From positions 20,917,694 to 20,981,693 of the forward strand of contig CM038711.1 of the NCBI GenBank assembly GCA_021613375.1: a stretch of DNA of 64,000 nucleotides, read 5' to 3'. Positions 47,213-60,089 of the stretch are shown here, one piece after another (position 1 is the first letter of the stretch; the number at the start of each line of letters is the position of its first letter). A program made the translations under genes and the position numbers. Origin of the DNA: Megaleporinus macrocephalus (Eukaryota > Chordata > Actinopteri > Characiformes > Anostomidae). The notes under the pieces were generated by a model. It saw only the letters and a program-made list of their open reading frames with translations, ran no database searches and was not told the DNA's origin.

Positions 47213-49530
47213 GTGAGTGAGTTTGAGGAGACCAAGTTTTCCGGCCGTTGCACCTTTGGGCTAAAGAAGGATGCTGGCGAGCATGTTTGAAGATGAGCAA
47301 ACCGCTTGAAAGTGGTATTGTGGCTGATTGTTTTTATGTTTTTGAGGAAAAACTGTAATGGATTCAGTTAACTCATCACTAGAGGACATTTTTGTTACTT
47401 AAACTTGATTTCTTGATTTCTCGTTTTTAACTGATCAAGGTTGAGCTGGTTGCTGGGAATGTCTTGCTTGTTGTGCTGCTTTGATTAACTAAAAAAATTA
47501 ACCTCTTAAAATTGTATTTGCATGATCACATTTCTAAGCAAATGGTGCGTGCTAGTGGTTGATGTGCGTTAGACAGGTGTACAGATATGCTCGGTAGAAA
47601 GATGGTGAATATTATAGTTCGATTTGCTGTAATTGGTTAGAAAAAGTGGTTAGAGCGTTAATGTCTCATCTATAAGCGCTGCGAGAGTGTCTCTGAGAGT
47701 GAACGTATAAACCGTGTGTTATAATGAATATGGTCTGTGTGAGAGTTTGGGGTTTGCTCCGCTGTGGGTGTGGTGGAGTTGCGCCTAAACGCACCTGTCT
47801 TGGTCAGGGACAAGATTCTGAGCGCTGTTTTCCACCCGTATTCCGACAAACCACGCCCTCCTGCACAAGGATTGTCGAACTGCTTGTGTGTATGAACCAC
47901 CAGCCAATCGCGGTGCGGCAGGGCGGGGTTTCTAGAAATACAGGTGGGAACAAAACACCAGCGAGCTTCCCGCCGCCCAGTCTGGTCCAACCGTCCGAGA
48001 GAGACGAGGTGACTAGTCTGTACAGAAAAAAGACGAAGTCACAGCTAAATTGCTTTAGAAATTCTAAAACATCCATCACTCGTTGAGAGACTTCTGTAAC
48101 TTCAAAAATCTATTTTTGAATCCCAAAAGAAAAAATGAGAGCTGGTTTTATTTTTTCACGAGGCTAGCCGTTGGTTCCCTGTGCAGTAGGCTTATCTGTA
48201 CCACATTAGTCCAAATAAGAAGGCATTAAATGTAAGCTATGGCAAAAACAACAACAATAATAATAATGCACAATAAAAACAATACAAAGCTACAAAAAAG
48301 GAGAATGCACATGAGGTTTAGGCTGTGGTAAAAACAAATTCTCAATTCTGATGTAAAAGAAAAAATGGTGAAAATAAGCACATAGACCTTGATTATGTAA
48401 TGATAGACTACATCACATAGCCTTTAATCTATGAAAGAGCTAGACATTCTTTATCTCTGAAGATGTCATAGATGATAGAAATTATATGACTTGCAAAAAC
48501 TCCTTCAGTGAAAATTTCATACAGATGACCCACAGCACCTAAACCTCTAAAACAGACAGGACCTGGCATGGATACTTCAGTCTGAATGAACAGATCAGCC
48601 CTGATATGCCTGATCAGGCCAGAAAGCATAGCAGAGCCAAGATGGTGGTAGCATTAGCCTTCAGAATTAAGAAAGATCAGTCTAACATAAACAGTCAAAG
48701 ATAACTCTTAAAAACATAGTCCTTCAAAGTATTATCTTTAAAGATAAAGTATTAGCAAAATTGTATAAATTTGGCAAATGTTATAAAAAGTTGATTTTGT
48801 CTTTCCTAGCCAAGGCTTGTGTACTCTTTTGTATGGGGATATTATAAAGACAGAACATGCACAAATTTATTGACTTTGTTGACAAACCAGTCAGAGGGGT
48901 ATCCCTTATACATAAGTTTTAAAATTGGCAATTAATAAGTACTTTTTCTGAGCTATGTGTCTTTGTATTACAGAAAATGATCAGATATAGTCTGATTCTT
49001 TAGATGCAACTTAAATACAATGCAAGGAATGAATGGTAAAATCTCACATGCCAAAAGAAAAATCAGTTTCTTCCTGCATGCACCAGTGTATTTGAATAAA
49101 ATGTAATTAAAGTGTGTGATCTCACTATTCATTAGGATAAACCGATTAAGCACTCTATACGGCTGAGCAGAGTACGAGCTCAACACATAATCAATGTGCT
49201 GTTTTTGAGATAATGAAATTCGCAGGGCTTAACGGCCAGACTTGCCACAATGTTAATCGACTGTTCATCATGTTTTGCACCGCAAATATGCAGAAATGTG
49301 TCTCAGCCATGCTGTCTTAATACTCAGTGTTTGTTGTAAATAGCAGAAAGAAAGAGGTCTTTTCCCTTGAGAGCTTGATTTTGAGCTGTAAATATCACTG
49401 TTGTCTGTAAACAGATTAACCCACAGTCATTTGAGTTTGAAGGTTCACATTTAAACAGTTTTTGGGAAAGACAGTGCAAATATAAACCCACGCTACCTCA
49501 CTTCTTCAACTCACATACAGACACACACAC

Positions 49531-49586
<56 letters not shown>

Positions 49587-52500
49587 TACATACACAAATA
49601 TGTGTTTCCTTTGCACAAAGACCAATTTCCTGGCAAGGGAAATTGTCCACAGATGGTAATGTCTCGTATATTAGTAGGAATTGGGTTGGAATTTCAATAG
49701 AGTTCTCTTAAGTATCAAGCTGAAGATCTTCTTTTCGTATTTTCAAATAAATGGAACTTAACAGGCACCAGCAGTAAGGCCCCCAATTAGAGGCAAAGTG
49801 AAAAAGGAGAGCGTTCAAAGCACGCTTGGGAGAACAGCCGTCAAGAGTTTTTAATTAAGCTCTGTAGTTGCCCTGATTTGGGTGCCAGCCAGAAAGCCAA
49901 TCTTGAAAGTTACCCAGCTTTATGGTTAAGCAGCCATCCAGCCAAATTAACTACTTTATGTCAATCGTTAATTGTCAGATGGTAATTATATAGTCACTGT
50001 CACATTTTGTAAAACTGTATTGAGAAATGTTTGAACTACAGCTCGAGTTTCATGTACTCCAGCCTTTAAATGCTGATATAAATTGGATTTCTATTACAGG
50101 TAATGGCTACATTGAGGGCAAGGAGCTTGAGAACTTCTTCAGAGAGCTGGAGATTGCACGGAGAGGAGCTGGTGTGGTAAGTAAACAGAAGCTGAAGAGG
50201 GTTTTGAATCTTTATGGTCAATATTAGCCAATATAGAATCAGATGAGTGTACAGCTTATGCTACATCACTCCTTAAAAGTCACTACATAGAAATAGGGTG
50301 CAGAAGTTTTAGCAAATTTGTGTGTTTAATGTGTCCAGAATAAAAGTGAGTGACTTACAAAAAGCCTCTTGCAAAATGACAACAAAGTTCATGTTAATAA
50401 CCAGCTACGACTGCTTTTATTTTAAACGTCACCAGCTGTGTGCAAATTAAATACTAGCAAAGGATCTCCACAGGCCAAACCATGAGCCTCAGTAATCATG
50501 TGAAATACACCCTATGGCCTCATAAATTCAGTAACCATAGCAGTTATAACAGGCGTGTCACAAATACAGTAAGCGTAAAGATATTTACCTGATTTGAGAA
50601 AAGCAAATGAAAGTGATAGCTGTTAGTTGATATATATGCTAGCATGAAACCAAAACACTCCTGGCATGCCATTATGTTTCAGGATCCCACAAATGCGTCT
50701 TTCAGAGAGAAGATGAAAGATTTCATGCAGAAATTCGACAAGAACAAAGACGGCAGGATTGAGATGTCTGAGGTAAGAAATGGCATAGTTCCAGAAATTG
50801 AATGCAGCCCTTGACAAGGTCAGACTACAAATGGCCGTTAAGAGGGTAGATCTTCAGAATCAATCTTGCTGTTTTATATTCTGCTTTAATCTTCATATTT
50901 GTCATTGCTCTGCAAGAAAGTGCTTTTTTCAGATAGAGAAAGGATGGTGTTTTAGATCTATTCACACTCTTGCTTTCTGGTGCCTCTGTCTGTCCTTCTC
51001 TGTGTCTTCTCAGCTGGCTCAGATCCTACCAACAGAAGAGAACTTCTTGCTTTGCTTCAGACAGTTTGTGGGCTCCAGCTCTGAGTTCATGGCGGTAAGG
51101 AAGCTGATTCATTTCTGTAGTGGCCCTTTTACAGTTTTGCCTGTCTACATCACTACAGTTCATTTATTTGTACACCCAACTCACAGAATCTTCATTATCC
51201 ATACCATGTCTTGTGCATTGAGTTGGGAGCAGACAAAATACAAGAATAAAACTCCCTGAATGCACATTTTAAATCATTAAGGTTCTGGACTTCTAAGTAA
51301 AGCAGCCGTCTCCTCTGCAAAAAAAATAACTTGGCAAGTGAAATCTTACATTTAGTCAATATAGCCCAGATTTATTTAATTTATTACATTTTAAGTGATT
51401 TTGTCAAGTGGAATTATTTCACAATATTTGTACTAGGAAGATGTATCTATCTATACTAACGTTAATGTAGTACTCTCTTCTAATTTTTTGGATACCAAAC
51501 TGTCTTGATGCAGTTCACATAATTATTTGGAAAGGTCCATTATAACCATAACCAAAAGAGGAAAGAAAATAATTGTCACAATTGCAAATAACAGCTTTTA
51601 AAAATGTAGATTTATTATAAAATAGGTCATTTAGTATCAACACATACATACATATCTAATGTAAGGGCTCTTGTTTCATGGGGGACCCTATGCGGCTGCC
51701 TACCTTTGCCTAATGCAAAGAACGTCTTTTGCATAGCAGTGGTAAACCAAAGCATCTATATGAGCAATAGATTGTAATGAGATGTAAAAGCTGTGCCATG
51801 TATGTGTGTGTCTTATATGGTCAATATACTAGTAAAATTGAACAGGTTCACAAAACTGGGAATGGCAACAGAACATGTCTAATAAGACCATAGTCTGGAT
51901 TTTCTGCATTTTGTCTAGTTTCAAAGGGTTAAAACCAGAAAACATATGTGCTTACGACATGCCTGCAAAGTTTTTTTTTTATTTCTCTTTTGCTTTATAA
52001 AAAAAAGAAAATAGACAGTCAAGAGGATAGATTTCTCAGTTAAAGCTCATATTACAGTGTTTTGTTACAATGCTCATATAATGTGTTTAGGTAGAGGTGT
52101 GTGATACAGAACCACCATAATAATACAAGACTGTTTTACAATACCATGTGCCTGAGGATATTTAGATATTTGATGAGATAAAAATTTAAACATACTGTTA
52201 AAACTATGAATAGAATGATTCACTTAAACTTAGTGAACTCACTAAGTAAATTCAAGTAAACAGAACTAACTCTGCTATCTTTTAGTACTGACTACATACA
52301 CAATATGCTTAATATGCGCAATATGTCGAGAAATGTATTGGGGAGTAAAGTATCACAATAACAAACCATATTTATATGTTCATCTTTGCCACCTCTACTC
52401 ATATGTACATTAAGGAGAGCTTATATCATAGGATATATTACAGTTTGGAAAAGTGTCCAGCTGCTCCATTTCTTTAAGCACACTTAATTAGATTTTTAAA

Positions 52501-55500
52501 CAGCTTTATTGATTATAGTGCACATTTTTCCAGCCAGTGGATTTAAAAAAACTCAGATTACACTTGGAATTTTTTTGAGTAATGCAGGCCTAATGCTTGA
52601 TATAATGACAAAAGATGAAATGCATACTGATCACACAGAATGTTCTGTCAAATGCAGTAGTATTTTATACTAGTACTTTATTCACAACAAGGGTTCAGTT
52701 TTATTTAATCAGAAATTGTCTAAGTGGTTTTGTCTGTGCAGCTTTGTGGCATTTTGTATGTGCTTACTAATACTCAGTGCATATTCAACTTCTTATAGGA
52801 CAGTGTAAGAGTCTAGATGGTGCTTTGGTACAGTAATAAATCATTCTATAAATGAAGTGCTATTTGAGTCCATGAAAGTCTATGAACAATATACTTTTTA
52901 GGAGATATTTCTGAAGATTAGAGATTATATGGAGCTTCCAAAAGTCAAAAACTAGAAATAGAAAAATAGTTAAAAGGAAATAGTCAAAACTTGATAGATA
53001 ATAACTTCTGCCCTAGAGCACAAAAATTACACATCTAAGATATGGACTAAGGTTTTGAAGAATGATTAGTCTTAATTTTTAACCAGGATTTAAACTGGAA
53101 TGTGAGAACCAGAAAACACAACTATCTTGCCTAGACTTTGGAGGTGAAAAGTATCTCAGCAGATTTCAAGTATTACAGAAATTTTCACATGTCCACGAGC
53201 CACTGACAATTTATTTCAAATATTGCTAAATAAATATTGTAATAACAAAAACCTTTGGCCTGCTTAAATGCATATTAATTATGGCCCTGCCTAAGAGTAA
53301 AATAATCATTTACAAAACTTTGATATCTCACCAGCCCCACAAATATGAAGCACATGTTACATACAGTGATTCCTGGCTGGTCACAACCATTAAAATTCAA
53401 CCTTATATTAACTATTATTTGTTCTTGAAAACTTATCCAGATAAAAATCACAGTGTGGAACTGGAAAGCGGAACTGATAGTGTATTCCTCTCACTCTGTA
53501 ATATTCCAGCACAGTAAATAATGCAGCAGCAGTAAAGAGAGATGAGAAAACTTCAGATTGATCTTTCTCATACTTTGACTTTGATCATAAAGAATGAGTA
53601 AGACAGTTTTGATGGTGGATGTGAGAAGCGGGCGGGGTCGACCTTCTCACCAGTACATTATGTAAAGCTGGGGAAAGAATGATATAAGGGGAAAAAAGGG
53701 AACTTTTTAATCACCCAGTGTGGTAGGCAAACCTTTAAACTGGCTGGGATGGAATGAGGAAGTACAAACTTCTATTTTCAGAGTAATACATTATGGATGG
53801 GCCGATGTAATTCTCCACAGACCTGAGAAGACAGGGCATCTATCTTTGATAAGAACCCTTGCTGGAAACAGGACAGCTGCTAGATTAAAACATTAATTAA
53901 ATTGCATTTTTGCGCTCCTTGTCCTCTCACAATGCGCAGCTGAGCTGAATAGAAAATGGAGACGGATAATGAAAAAGGCAGGATGATTATGGCAACGAAA
54001 ACTTGATAATTCTGACGTCTTTGCACGCTTCCGCATGCACACAAAAAAACATTTTTTTCTGAAAGGATTTTGGAAAGAGAAACACTGTTTTGTTATTGCC
54101 AGTGAAACATTACATTTATAGAATTTGCACATGGAATATAGACACAATTAAAGCAACGTATAAGGAACTCCTACTAAGTTAGAGTAGTTACGTTACAGTA
54201 GAGTAAGTTACAGTAGAGTAAGTTACAGTAGAGTAAGTTACAGTGGTTGTTTCAAGTTATGAGCTTGGCACTGTAACTGGGAGGTATGTAGCAAGATCAA
54301 AACTGGAAATTATGGTGTGATGCATTATTAAGAATCACTGTCATAGTTTACCTTTATTAAGTCTGGGTCATGATTTAATTATGTTTGAACTACTTTTTAA
54401 GCAAAGTTGATTATTTCTTCCTAAAGTGTTTAATACAACCAAAATATGACCCTGTTTTATGTGTACATGTATGTTCGTAGGCCTGGCGAAGGTACGATAC
54501 AGACCGCAGTGGGTACATTGAAGCAAATGAACTGAAGGTAAGCTGCATGTCTGCATTTGTACTCATATGACCTTCAGCACCTGTCCCTGCAAGAACTTTA
54601 CTGTGGCTACTCTTAGATAGTACTTCTAGAGTATGGTCCATCACCAACTGTTGTATCATTAAGTAAGGACCATGGGTAATAATACAGTGGCTTTTTAAAA
54701 TAGTAAATGACATTGTGCCATGTCATAGCTTGGGTATGACTCATCGGTTTAATGGTGCTGCCCTTTTGCTGGAAAAACAAATGGAAAGCATGCAAATCAT
54801 ACTGGCCATGACAACTGCCTGCAAATGGGAGTATTCAAATCTCTGCATTCACTCAAAACATACAAATAGAGAAGTAATCACCTGCAGCTGGTGGATTTTC
54901 ATGTATGTATGTGCGTATAATGTTTACAGATTCATACATTTTTGACTGTTTGACTTTAATTATTTATATTGTTATATACTGTACTGTACTTTATTTATCT
55001 ATTATGTTCTACTGAGTGCCTCGCTATCCTCGACTGTGGAACTAATAAAGGATTATCTTATCTTATCTTATAAAGGCTTATAAATTGTACTAAACCCAGC
55101 TCTTTAAAACTAACTTTCTTATTCAGACTGAAATAATCTTTCTTTGTAGGGCTTTCTCTCAGACCTTCTGAAAAAAGCTAACAGACACTATGATGACCAG
55201 AAACTGCAAGAATACACACAGACTATTGTAAGTATCCCAGACGAAGACTCAGAATAGAAATTACACATTAATGGCTCCATTAAAATGCTAGGTTTTATGA
55301 CACACACATTTTATAGTTTTTATAGATTTTTAAAACTCAACATATTAAGCTTTAAGAAGAAAAACAGACTGGCTCTTAAAACCCAGAAAGACTTTGACTT
55401 TTATATGCGGATAAAATTACAATAACTGTGTAGTTCAGTTGTGAGGGTTTGCATTGTCCTGTGGTGTGTGTTCCTAGTCCAGCTGTGCTGGCATATGTCA

Positions 55501-58500
55501 CCTTCTTAAGGCCAGAGGGTTGACCTGAATTATAATAAGCTAGTGTGATAATTCCTGTTATAGTCTAGTGAATGGCTGTACAAAACTGCACTTTGTACAA
55601 CAACAGCACAAAAATATAACCATGAAATTCCAATGAACGCAGTAGTATTTCACCTTTTCAAACTAGTAGTTGCCCCAGTACAGAATTGCTGGTGTCATTT
55701 ATTAGTGTATTAGTGTTGACAACACCAGAGAACTTCATATGAGCAAAGTTTTATTACGAATGATGTTGCTCTGTTTGCATGCATCAGGCCTTTTTGACAG
55801 ATGAATTTGCACTGAGAGCCAGATGAGATATGACTTTTGAGCATTGGGCGAATAGCACATTGGTTAGAGGTTACCTATTGATGATGACAAATATCTCTGA
55901 CTCTCTCAGCTTAAGATGTTTGACCTGAACGGGGATGGAAAGTTGGGTCTCTCTGAGATGGCAAGGTGAGCAATATTTTAAAAATGCACCAGTTAATAAA
56001 GTAACATGCACGCCATACTTTGTTATTTTTTTAATTGGTTGTTGTCTGTTCTTCTCTTTTTTAGGCTTCTACCAGTTCAGGAAAATTTCTTATTGAAATT
56101 CCAGGTGAGAACCCAACTTCAACAGCTTATTTGGCTTTAGGTTTCAAGCAAAGTTGCACATGTACACCAGATTGTTCTCTAAAGGACAGAATATGAAATG
56201 AAGGACTGGTTGTGCTCTGTTGCAGGGCATCAAACTGACTGCTGAGCAGTTCAACGCCATCTTCATATATTATGACAAGGTATTGTGCATCATAAAGTTA
56301 ACATGAATGTGACATGTAATGACACATTGTGGAAAATCTCCCGCAGGCTACAGTCATGGCGGAAGAATCTGAGTTCTCTTGTCTTTCTAATTCACGTTTG
56401 ATTTCCCTCACTCCTGCAAATCCCATTTTGCATGCAAATTAGTGGTGTTTTGCACTCACCAGAGCAGGTAAATGACCGCACGTCTTCTTGTAGATTTGGC
56501 TCTTTGATCACACCTATGACATCATTTGTGTCACAATGGTTTTCTAAGGGACATAATTCCAAATGCAAAACAGGAGGGTATGGAAATCTTTACTCAACAA
56601 CAGAATTTATCTTTCTAAAAATCTCATTTATTCAGCTTAGTCATCTGACCTGTCCGTTTATGTATATTGTCATATACTTACCCCCACCCCCAAAATAAAT
56701 TCTTTTATTAAAGTCATGAAATATTCATGCTGCTCCAACAGACCACATTATAAATACACATAAGTCCTAAACACTTTTTTATAATGTTAAGTGTTTAGTT
56801 GAGGTGTTACCCTTTTTGAGAAGTATCTGGGGAAAGCTTGACTATAACATTGAATAAATATCAAGGTTTAAAACCTAAAAATGGTTACCTAGTAGTAACT
56901 AGTTAAATTTAATCAATAAGGTAAAATGTAGCTTTGATAAAATAAATTATACTAAGTATATCTGTTAAAAAATTACATATTATTACATATTATGTAGGAA
57001 TAGAGCCTAACAAACTGTAACTCAGGCACATTTATAAATTACTCAGTTACAGTTTATTTTTTATTTTCCTGCTACATCTTACTACAGTTCACAGTGCTTC
57101 AAGTGACTTTTGGAGAGAGACATTTAGTTTGAGTCATTATTTTAAATGATGTTTATTGAACTTTCTGATGTTGTATTTCTGATGTTGAACATTATGACGC
57201 AGTAAAAAGTGTTAACGTTGATTTGATAGAATAGATTTTCTAAAAAGATGCCCAAGAATTGGCCGTGCTGAGCAAAGAAAGACTGTCAAACAGCATCTCC
57301 TCGTGCATGCTTGCTATGAAGACTAGTGCAGATGCTTTATTATAAATAAAACATGGTGTGCATTTTAACACAAGGTGCATGAATGTAGAATAACATCCAC
57401 CTTTCCTTCATCAGCATGGTCCTAGTTCTTTACTCGCATCTGTGTCAGAGACAGCTGCATTAGCCACTGTATGTTTATGGGTAAAAAAAACATTAATGCA
57501 TGAGCGGAAGGCACACCAGGTCAACTGAACTCTAACACTGCTCACAGTGCCCCAACAAATTTGCCGAGCTTTGAAAAATGCAAAAACTTTGACTGCACGC
57601 TGTGCAAACAAATAGGCTGACCTTCTCCATCACCCGAAAGACATTGAGGCGCAACACTAATAAGAAGTACTGCTCCCTCTTCGTGTTTTTATAGAGTTAT
57701 GACCTCATCCATGGTCTGTGAAAGAGTAAACATTAAAGTCTTAGAGTCTTGAATGCAGCAAAGCAATCTTTCAGCATTACGATCCTCTGTGTAAAGACAA
57801 TCCACTCCCCGACACAACTGTTCACAATTAGGCCTAGAGTGGGGCTGGGCAGTATATCTACTTTTTAAGATGTAGCATTTTTATTGATATTGTTTAATGA
57901 GGCATTAAAATACATGACCCGTTTCTTCTGTAAAGCCATGCCAGTATATTACTTGTATTTAACACTCCCATTGGCTACATATATTGTGTACTGTCATTCA
58001 GCCTTAAAATACTGATATCGCTCAACCCCAGCCTAGAAAATGCTTTAACCCTGTCTTACCTGACATCCTGTCAGCGACACAGAGGCTTGGTATTTGTCCC
58101 CACTAGCTCATTAAAATCTAAAAAAGTGGACTGGAACCTCTTTCTGTTCTAATGTGTTTTCTGTTACTATAAATTAATGCTGCTCTGTGTAACAGTTACA
58201 AATTCGGGAAATTGGCTCTCTCTTTGGTGCATTTAAGGACAAGTTGAACAAGAGGCAGTCAAATAGGAAGCCAAATATAGTCTTGTCTAAATCACTGTGT
58301 CAGTCTACAGGTAATATATGTTGACAGCCAGTTACCTTATCTAAAAACACCTGTAGTGTTAAAACTATGAGACTAAAACTATGAAACTATATGTCTGTAT
58401 GCTTCTTAATTTGAAATTTTTGAATTTTCCAATTCCACCCTAATTGGTACAGGCACATCAAGCTGTGGCTCTCCTCAAGTCTACGTTTCTTTGCTTTGAC

Positions 58501-59534
58501 CAAGGGTGTCGCCACAGAGGTCGTCTGGGTTTGCCATTCTGATATCTCCATATTCAGAGATACATCTCTCCGTTTCACTTACTTTTTGCACCGACCCCAC
58601 TAGATCCTCTTTTTTAGTCCACACGTGACATCAATAAGTAAACACGTCTGGCTTCTGAAAAACTCCTGCCAAATCTGATGCGACAGCTCTGACTTAATTA
58701 ATATTTCAGGCATTCCAGGAAGACTCGGTGAACACTCACCATGTTTAAATAGATTATTTTCCCACTGGACTCAATAATGTGCAGCATTGAAGAAACACCT
58801 TACTCGATTATACACACACATTCTTAAGAAAACTTCCATCATTATGAGCTTATTATTGACTTGCTCTACCTGAATAATGATAAAGGGCAGCTGAAGTATG
58901 AAGAATATTCCTAAGCATTTGTTGAGTGCTTAAAATGGCAAACTAAAAATATTTTCTTGTTCATGTCTTATATAATCTACATTATGGAACAGAATGAATC
59001 TATATAAATGGGTGAGGCTAAACTGCTTTAGGCCAGATAGGTAAATGCATGTAAATTTGGTGTTTTTTGTGACATCACAAAAACAGTAATTTTAAAATGT
59101 TAGACTATATAGACTGTGGAGGAAACCGTATACATTTTCAAAAAAAGTGAAGAAATGTTTGCTTTCCAAGATATAGGAGATAAGTAGATTATTAAGTAAG
59201 TCATTTAAGGGTATTAAAGAGTTATTGGGTAACCTGGCTTACTATTGTGTTCTCCAGGATGGAAATGGCTACATTGATGAGCAGGAGCTGGATGCACTCT
59301 TGCGAGACCTCTATGAGAAGAACAAGAAGGTGAGAGAGAAAATAAGTAAATGGAGGTAATAATGACTGGGAATTGATGCTCCTTGTGACTTCTATCATGC
59401 TTTTTGCTTTATTTCAGGAGGTGGACACTAAGGACCTAACCGGATACAAGAAGAGCATCATGGCCTTGTCGGATGGGGGTAAACTGTACCGCTCAGAGCT
59501 GGAAATTGTGCTGTGCCGGGAGCCAATGCTGTGA
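47119..59534 (+). CDS. calb2: Calretinin (calbindin 2), eleven coding exons, 271 aa
   Basis: Join 47119-47212, 50100-50176, 50683-50772, 51014-51094, 54481-54537, 55150-55227, 55910-55965, 56065-56104, 56226-56279, 59258-59329, 59418-59534 (816 nt with stop). All introns are GT-AG and the frame is kept. The protein is a cytosolic hexa-EF-hand calcium buffer and sensor of neurons. It opens with [20 protein letters not shown], close to the mammalian N-terminus. Canonical 12-residue loops are at 29-40, 76-87, 120-131, 164-175 and 208-219. The sixth EF-hand, near 252-263 ([10 protein letters not shown]), lacks calcium ligands, as known for calretinin. The total length equals human calretinin. The [14 protein letters not shown] start and C-terminal LEIVLCREP favour calb2 over calb1. 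Teleosts have calb2a and calb2b; which one this is was not resolved. Confidence 0.97.
49520..49593 (+). repeat. CA microsatellite with CATA end in calb2 intron 1
   Basis: A CA run from 49520 with one early interruption (CACAACAC), then CATACATACATAC. Likely polymorphic. Confidence 0.95.
49750..50035. promoter_or_regulatory. TAAT-rich candidate regulatory block before calb2 exon 2
   Basis: A stretch of balanced composition has clustered homeodomain-type words: TTTTTAATTAAGC near 49849, CAAATTAACTAC near 49943, TCGTTAATTGTC near 49965 and GGTAATTATA near 49981. No repeat signature was seen. Function is inference only. Confidence 0.3.
50100..50176 (+). CDS. calb2: calb2 coding exon 2
   Basis: Encodes residues 32-57: the rest of loop 1 (NGYIEGKE) and the helix [16 protein letters not shown]. 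Acceptor ATTACAG, donor GTAAGT, ending in phase 0. Arg-Arg at the helix end replaces the Lys-rich mammalian version. Confidence 0.95.
50683..50772 (+). CDS. calb2: calb2 coding exon 3
   Basis: Encodes residues 58-87 with EF-hand 2 loop [12 protein letters not shown]. Acceptor TTTCAG, donor GTAAGA; both ends are in phase 0. Confidence 0.95.
51014..51094 (+). CDS. calb2: calb2 coding exon 4
   Basis: Encodes residues 88-114 ([16 protein letters not shown] and VGSSSEFMA), the linker and entering helix of EF-hand 3. Acceptor TTCTCAG, donor GTAAGG. Confidence 0.95.
54188..54245 (+). repeat. 15-base tandem repeat in calb2 intron 4
   Basis: About three and a half copies of GTTACAGTAGAGTAA. No spacers and no unique inserts. 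Confidence 0.85.
54481..54537 (+). CDS. calb2: calb2 coding exon 5
   Basis: Encodes residues 115-133 with the EF-hand 3 loop [12 protein letters not shown]. Acceptor TTCGTAG, donor GTAAGC; a 57-nt exon in phase 0 at both ends. Confidence 0.95.
54960..55072 (+). mobile_element. LINE 3'-end fragment in calb2 intron 5
   Basis: A short AT-rich stretch has CTGTACTGTAC then CTCGCTATCCTCGACTG and AATAAAGGA, ending in (ATCTT)n at about 55053-55070. This layout is that of LINE 3' UTRs with a pentanucleotide tail. It lies 75 bases upstream of calb2 exon 6. Confidence 0.5.
55150..55227 (+). CDS. calb2: calb2 coding exon 6
   Basis: Encodes residues 134-159 ([16 protein letters not shown] then KLQEYTQTI), linking EF-hands 3 and 4. 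Acceptor TTTGTAG, donor GTAAGT. Confidence 0.95.
55910..55965 (+). CDS. calb2: calb2 coding exon 7
   Basis: Encodes residues 160-177 plus two bases of Arg178, with EF-hand 4 loop [12 protein letters not shown]. Acceptor CTCTCAG, donor GTGAGC. The next intron is only 99 bases. Confidence 0.95.
56065..56104 (+). CDS. calb2: calb2 coding exon 8 (40 nt)
   Basis: Encodes the end of Arg178 to Gln191 ([13 protein letters not shown]). This small exon is easily missed by gene finders. Acceptor TTTTTAG, donor GTGAGA. Confidence 0.93.
56226..56279 (+). CDS. calb2: calb2 coding exon 9
   Basis: Encodes residues 192-209 ([18 protein letters not shown]), the entering helix of EF-hand 5 and the first two loop residues. 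Acceptor TTGCAG. The donor AAG|GTATTG is weaker than the others and precedes a 2978-base intron. Confidence 0.93.
57835..58038. mobile_element. hAT-like MITE in calb2 intron 9
   Basis: Terminal inverted repeats TGGGGCTGGGCAGTATATC (from 57840) and GATATCGCTCAACCCCA (to 58030) bound about 190 bases. They are flanked by GCCTAGAG and GCCTAGAA, a near-perfect 8-base target duplication as made by hAT transposons. Alternatively the termini are TAGAG and CTA and part of that match is terminal sequence. No transposase is encoded. Confidence 0.65.
59258..59329 (+). CDS. calb2: calb2 coding exon 10
   Basis: Encodes residues 210-233, completing EF-hand 5 ([10 protein letters not shown]) and the helix [14 protein letters not shown]. 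Acceptor CTCCAG, donor GTGAGA; the following intron is 88 bases. Confidence 0.95.
59418..59534 (+). CDS. calb2: calb2 coding exon 11 (last, with stop)
   Basis: Encodes residues 234-271 and TGA, with the degenerate EF-hand 6 ([12 protein letters not shown]) and the C-terminal [10 protein letters not shown]. The acceptor is TTTCAG. Confidence 0.95.
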   Translation, partial: EVDTKDLTGYKKSIMALSDGGKLYRSELEIVLCREPML

Positions 59535-59865
59535 ATCTAAACTTCCCTGGATCTTATCTCACCTCTCTCAGTTGCCTGACTACTGTAACCATGTGCATGT
59601 CCCGGGCACACCTGCCCTCCTTCTTCCTTTACATGCGTTTTGAATGAATGTGCACTGCAAAGCACAAAAAAGCCCTTAGCCTCCTTTCCCCTGGACCCCC
59701 TGCCCCCCCTGCCTAATCCCCACCATCCCAAGTACAGGCTGTTACAGCTACGGTGTTGCCCTCTGCTGCATTTTTAAATTATACATTTAAAGGAAGAGTT
59801 GAAAGAATTGTATTGATAGAGATTTTAATGGTATGAATAAGAGTATAACATAATTATTTAATTGG

Positions 59866-59897
<32 letters not shown>

Positions 59898-60085
59898 GTT
59901 CTTGGTTTGAACTGGATTCCACTTGGTTTTCCTCCCTGTTGCCATGTTTTACTTCCTCTTCGGTTTGATCCCTTCTTTCCCTAGTGTTTATTCCATTACC
60001 ACCCCGTTCTGTTTTGAGTTGGTCTGTTCTCTTTCTTTCGGCTGATACTGTTATAGGATGTTAATGAGAGCATTAATAAAAGAGA
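59535..60085 (+). other. calb2: calb2 3' UTR with polyadenylation signal
   Basis: The sequence runs from the stop through a C-rich stretch (59680-59730) and a TTTA tetranucleotide run (59866-59896) to AATAAA at 60075-60080. If that signal is used, the 3' UTR is about 560 bases. Confidence 0.6.
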
Positions 60086-60089
60086 TGTG

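Noticed and set aside
46831..47290. Overlapping 140-codon frames on both strands at the calb2 promoter and exon 1
   Set aside because: The GC-rich sequence reduces stops; neither frame resembles a protein family, and calb2 exon 1 explains the coding signal in a third frame.
47670..48086. 106- and 120-codon frames in calb2 intron 1
   Set aside because: They overlap on opposite strands in a GC-rich part of the intron and resemble nothing known.
50798..51259. 153-codon + strand frame around calb2 exon 4
   Set aside because: It is the real exon-4 frame read through intron sequence on both sides; only 51014-51094 is coding.
54188..54245. Short regular repeat, considered as a CRISPR-like array
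   Set aside because: Units are directly adjacent without unique spacers, in a vertebrate intron.
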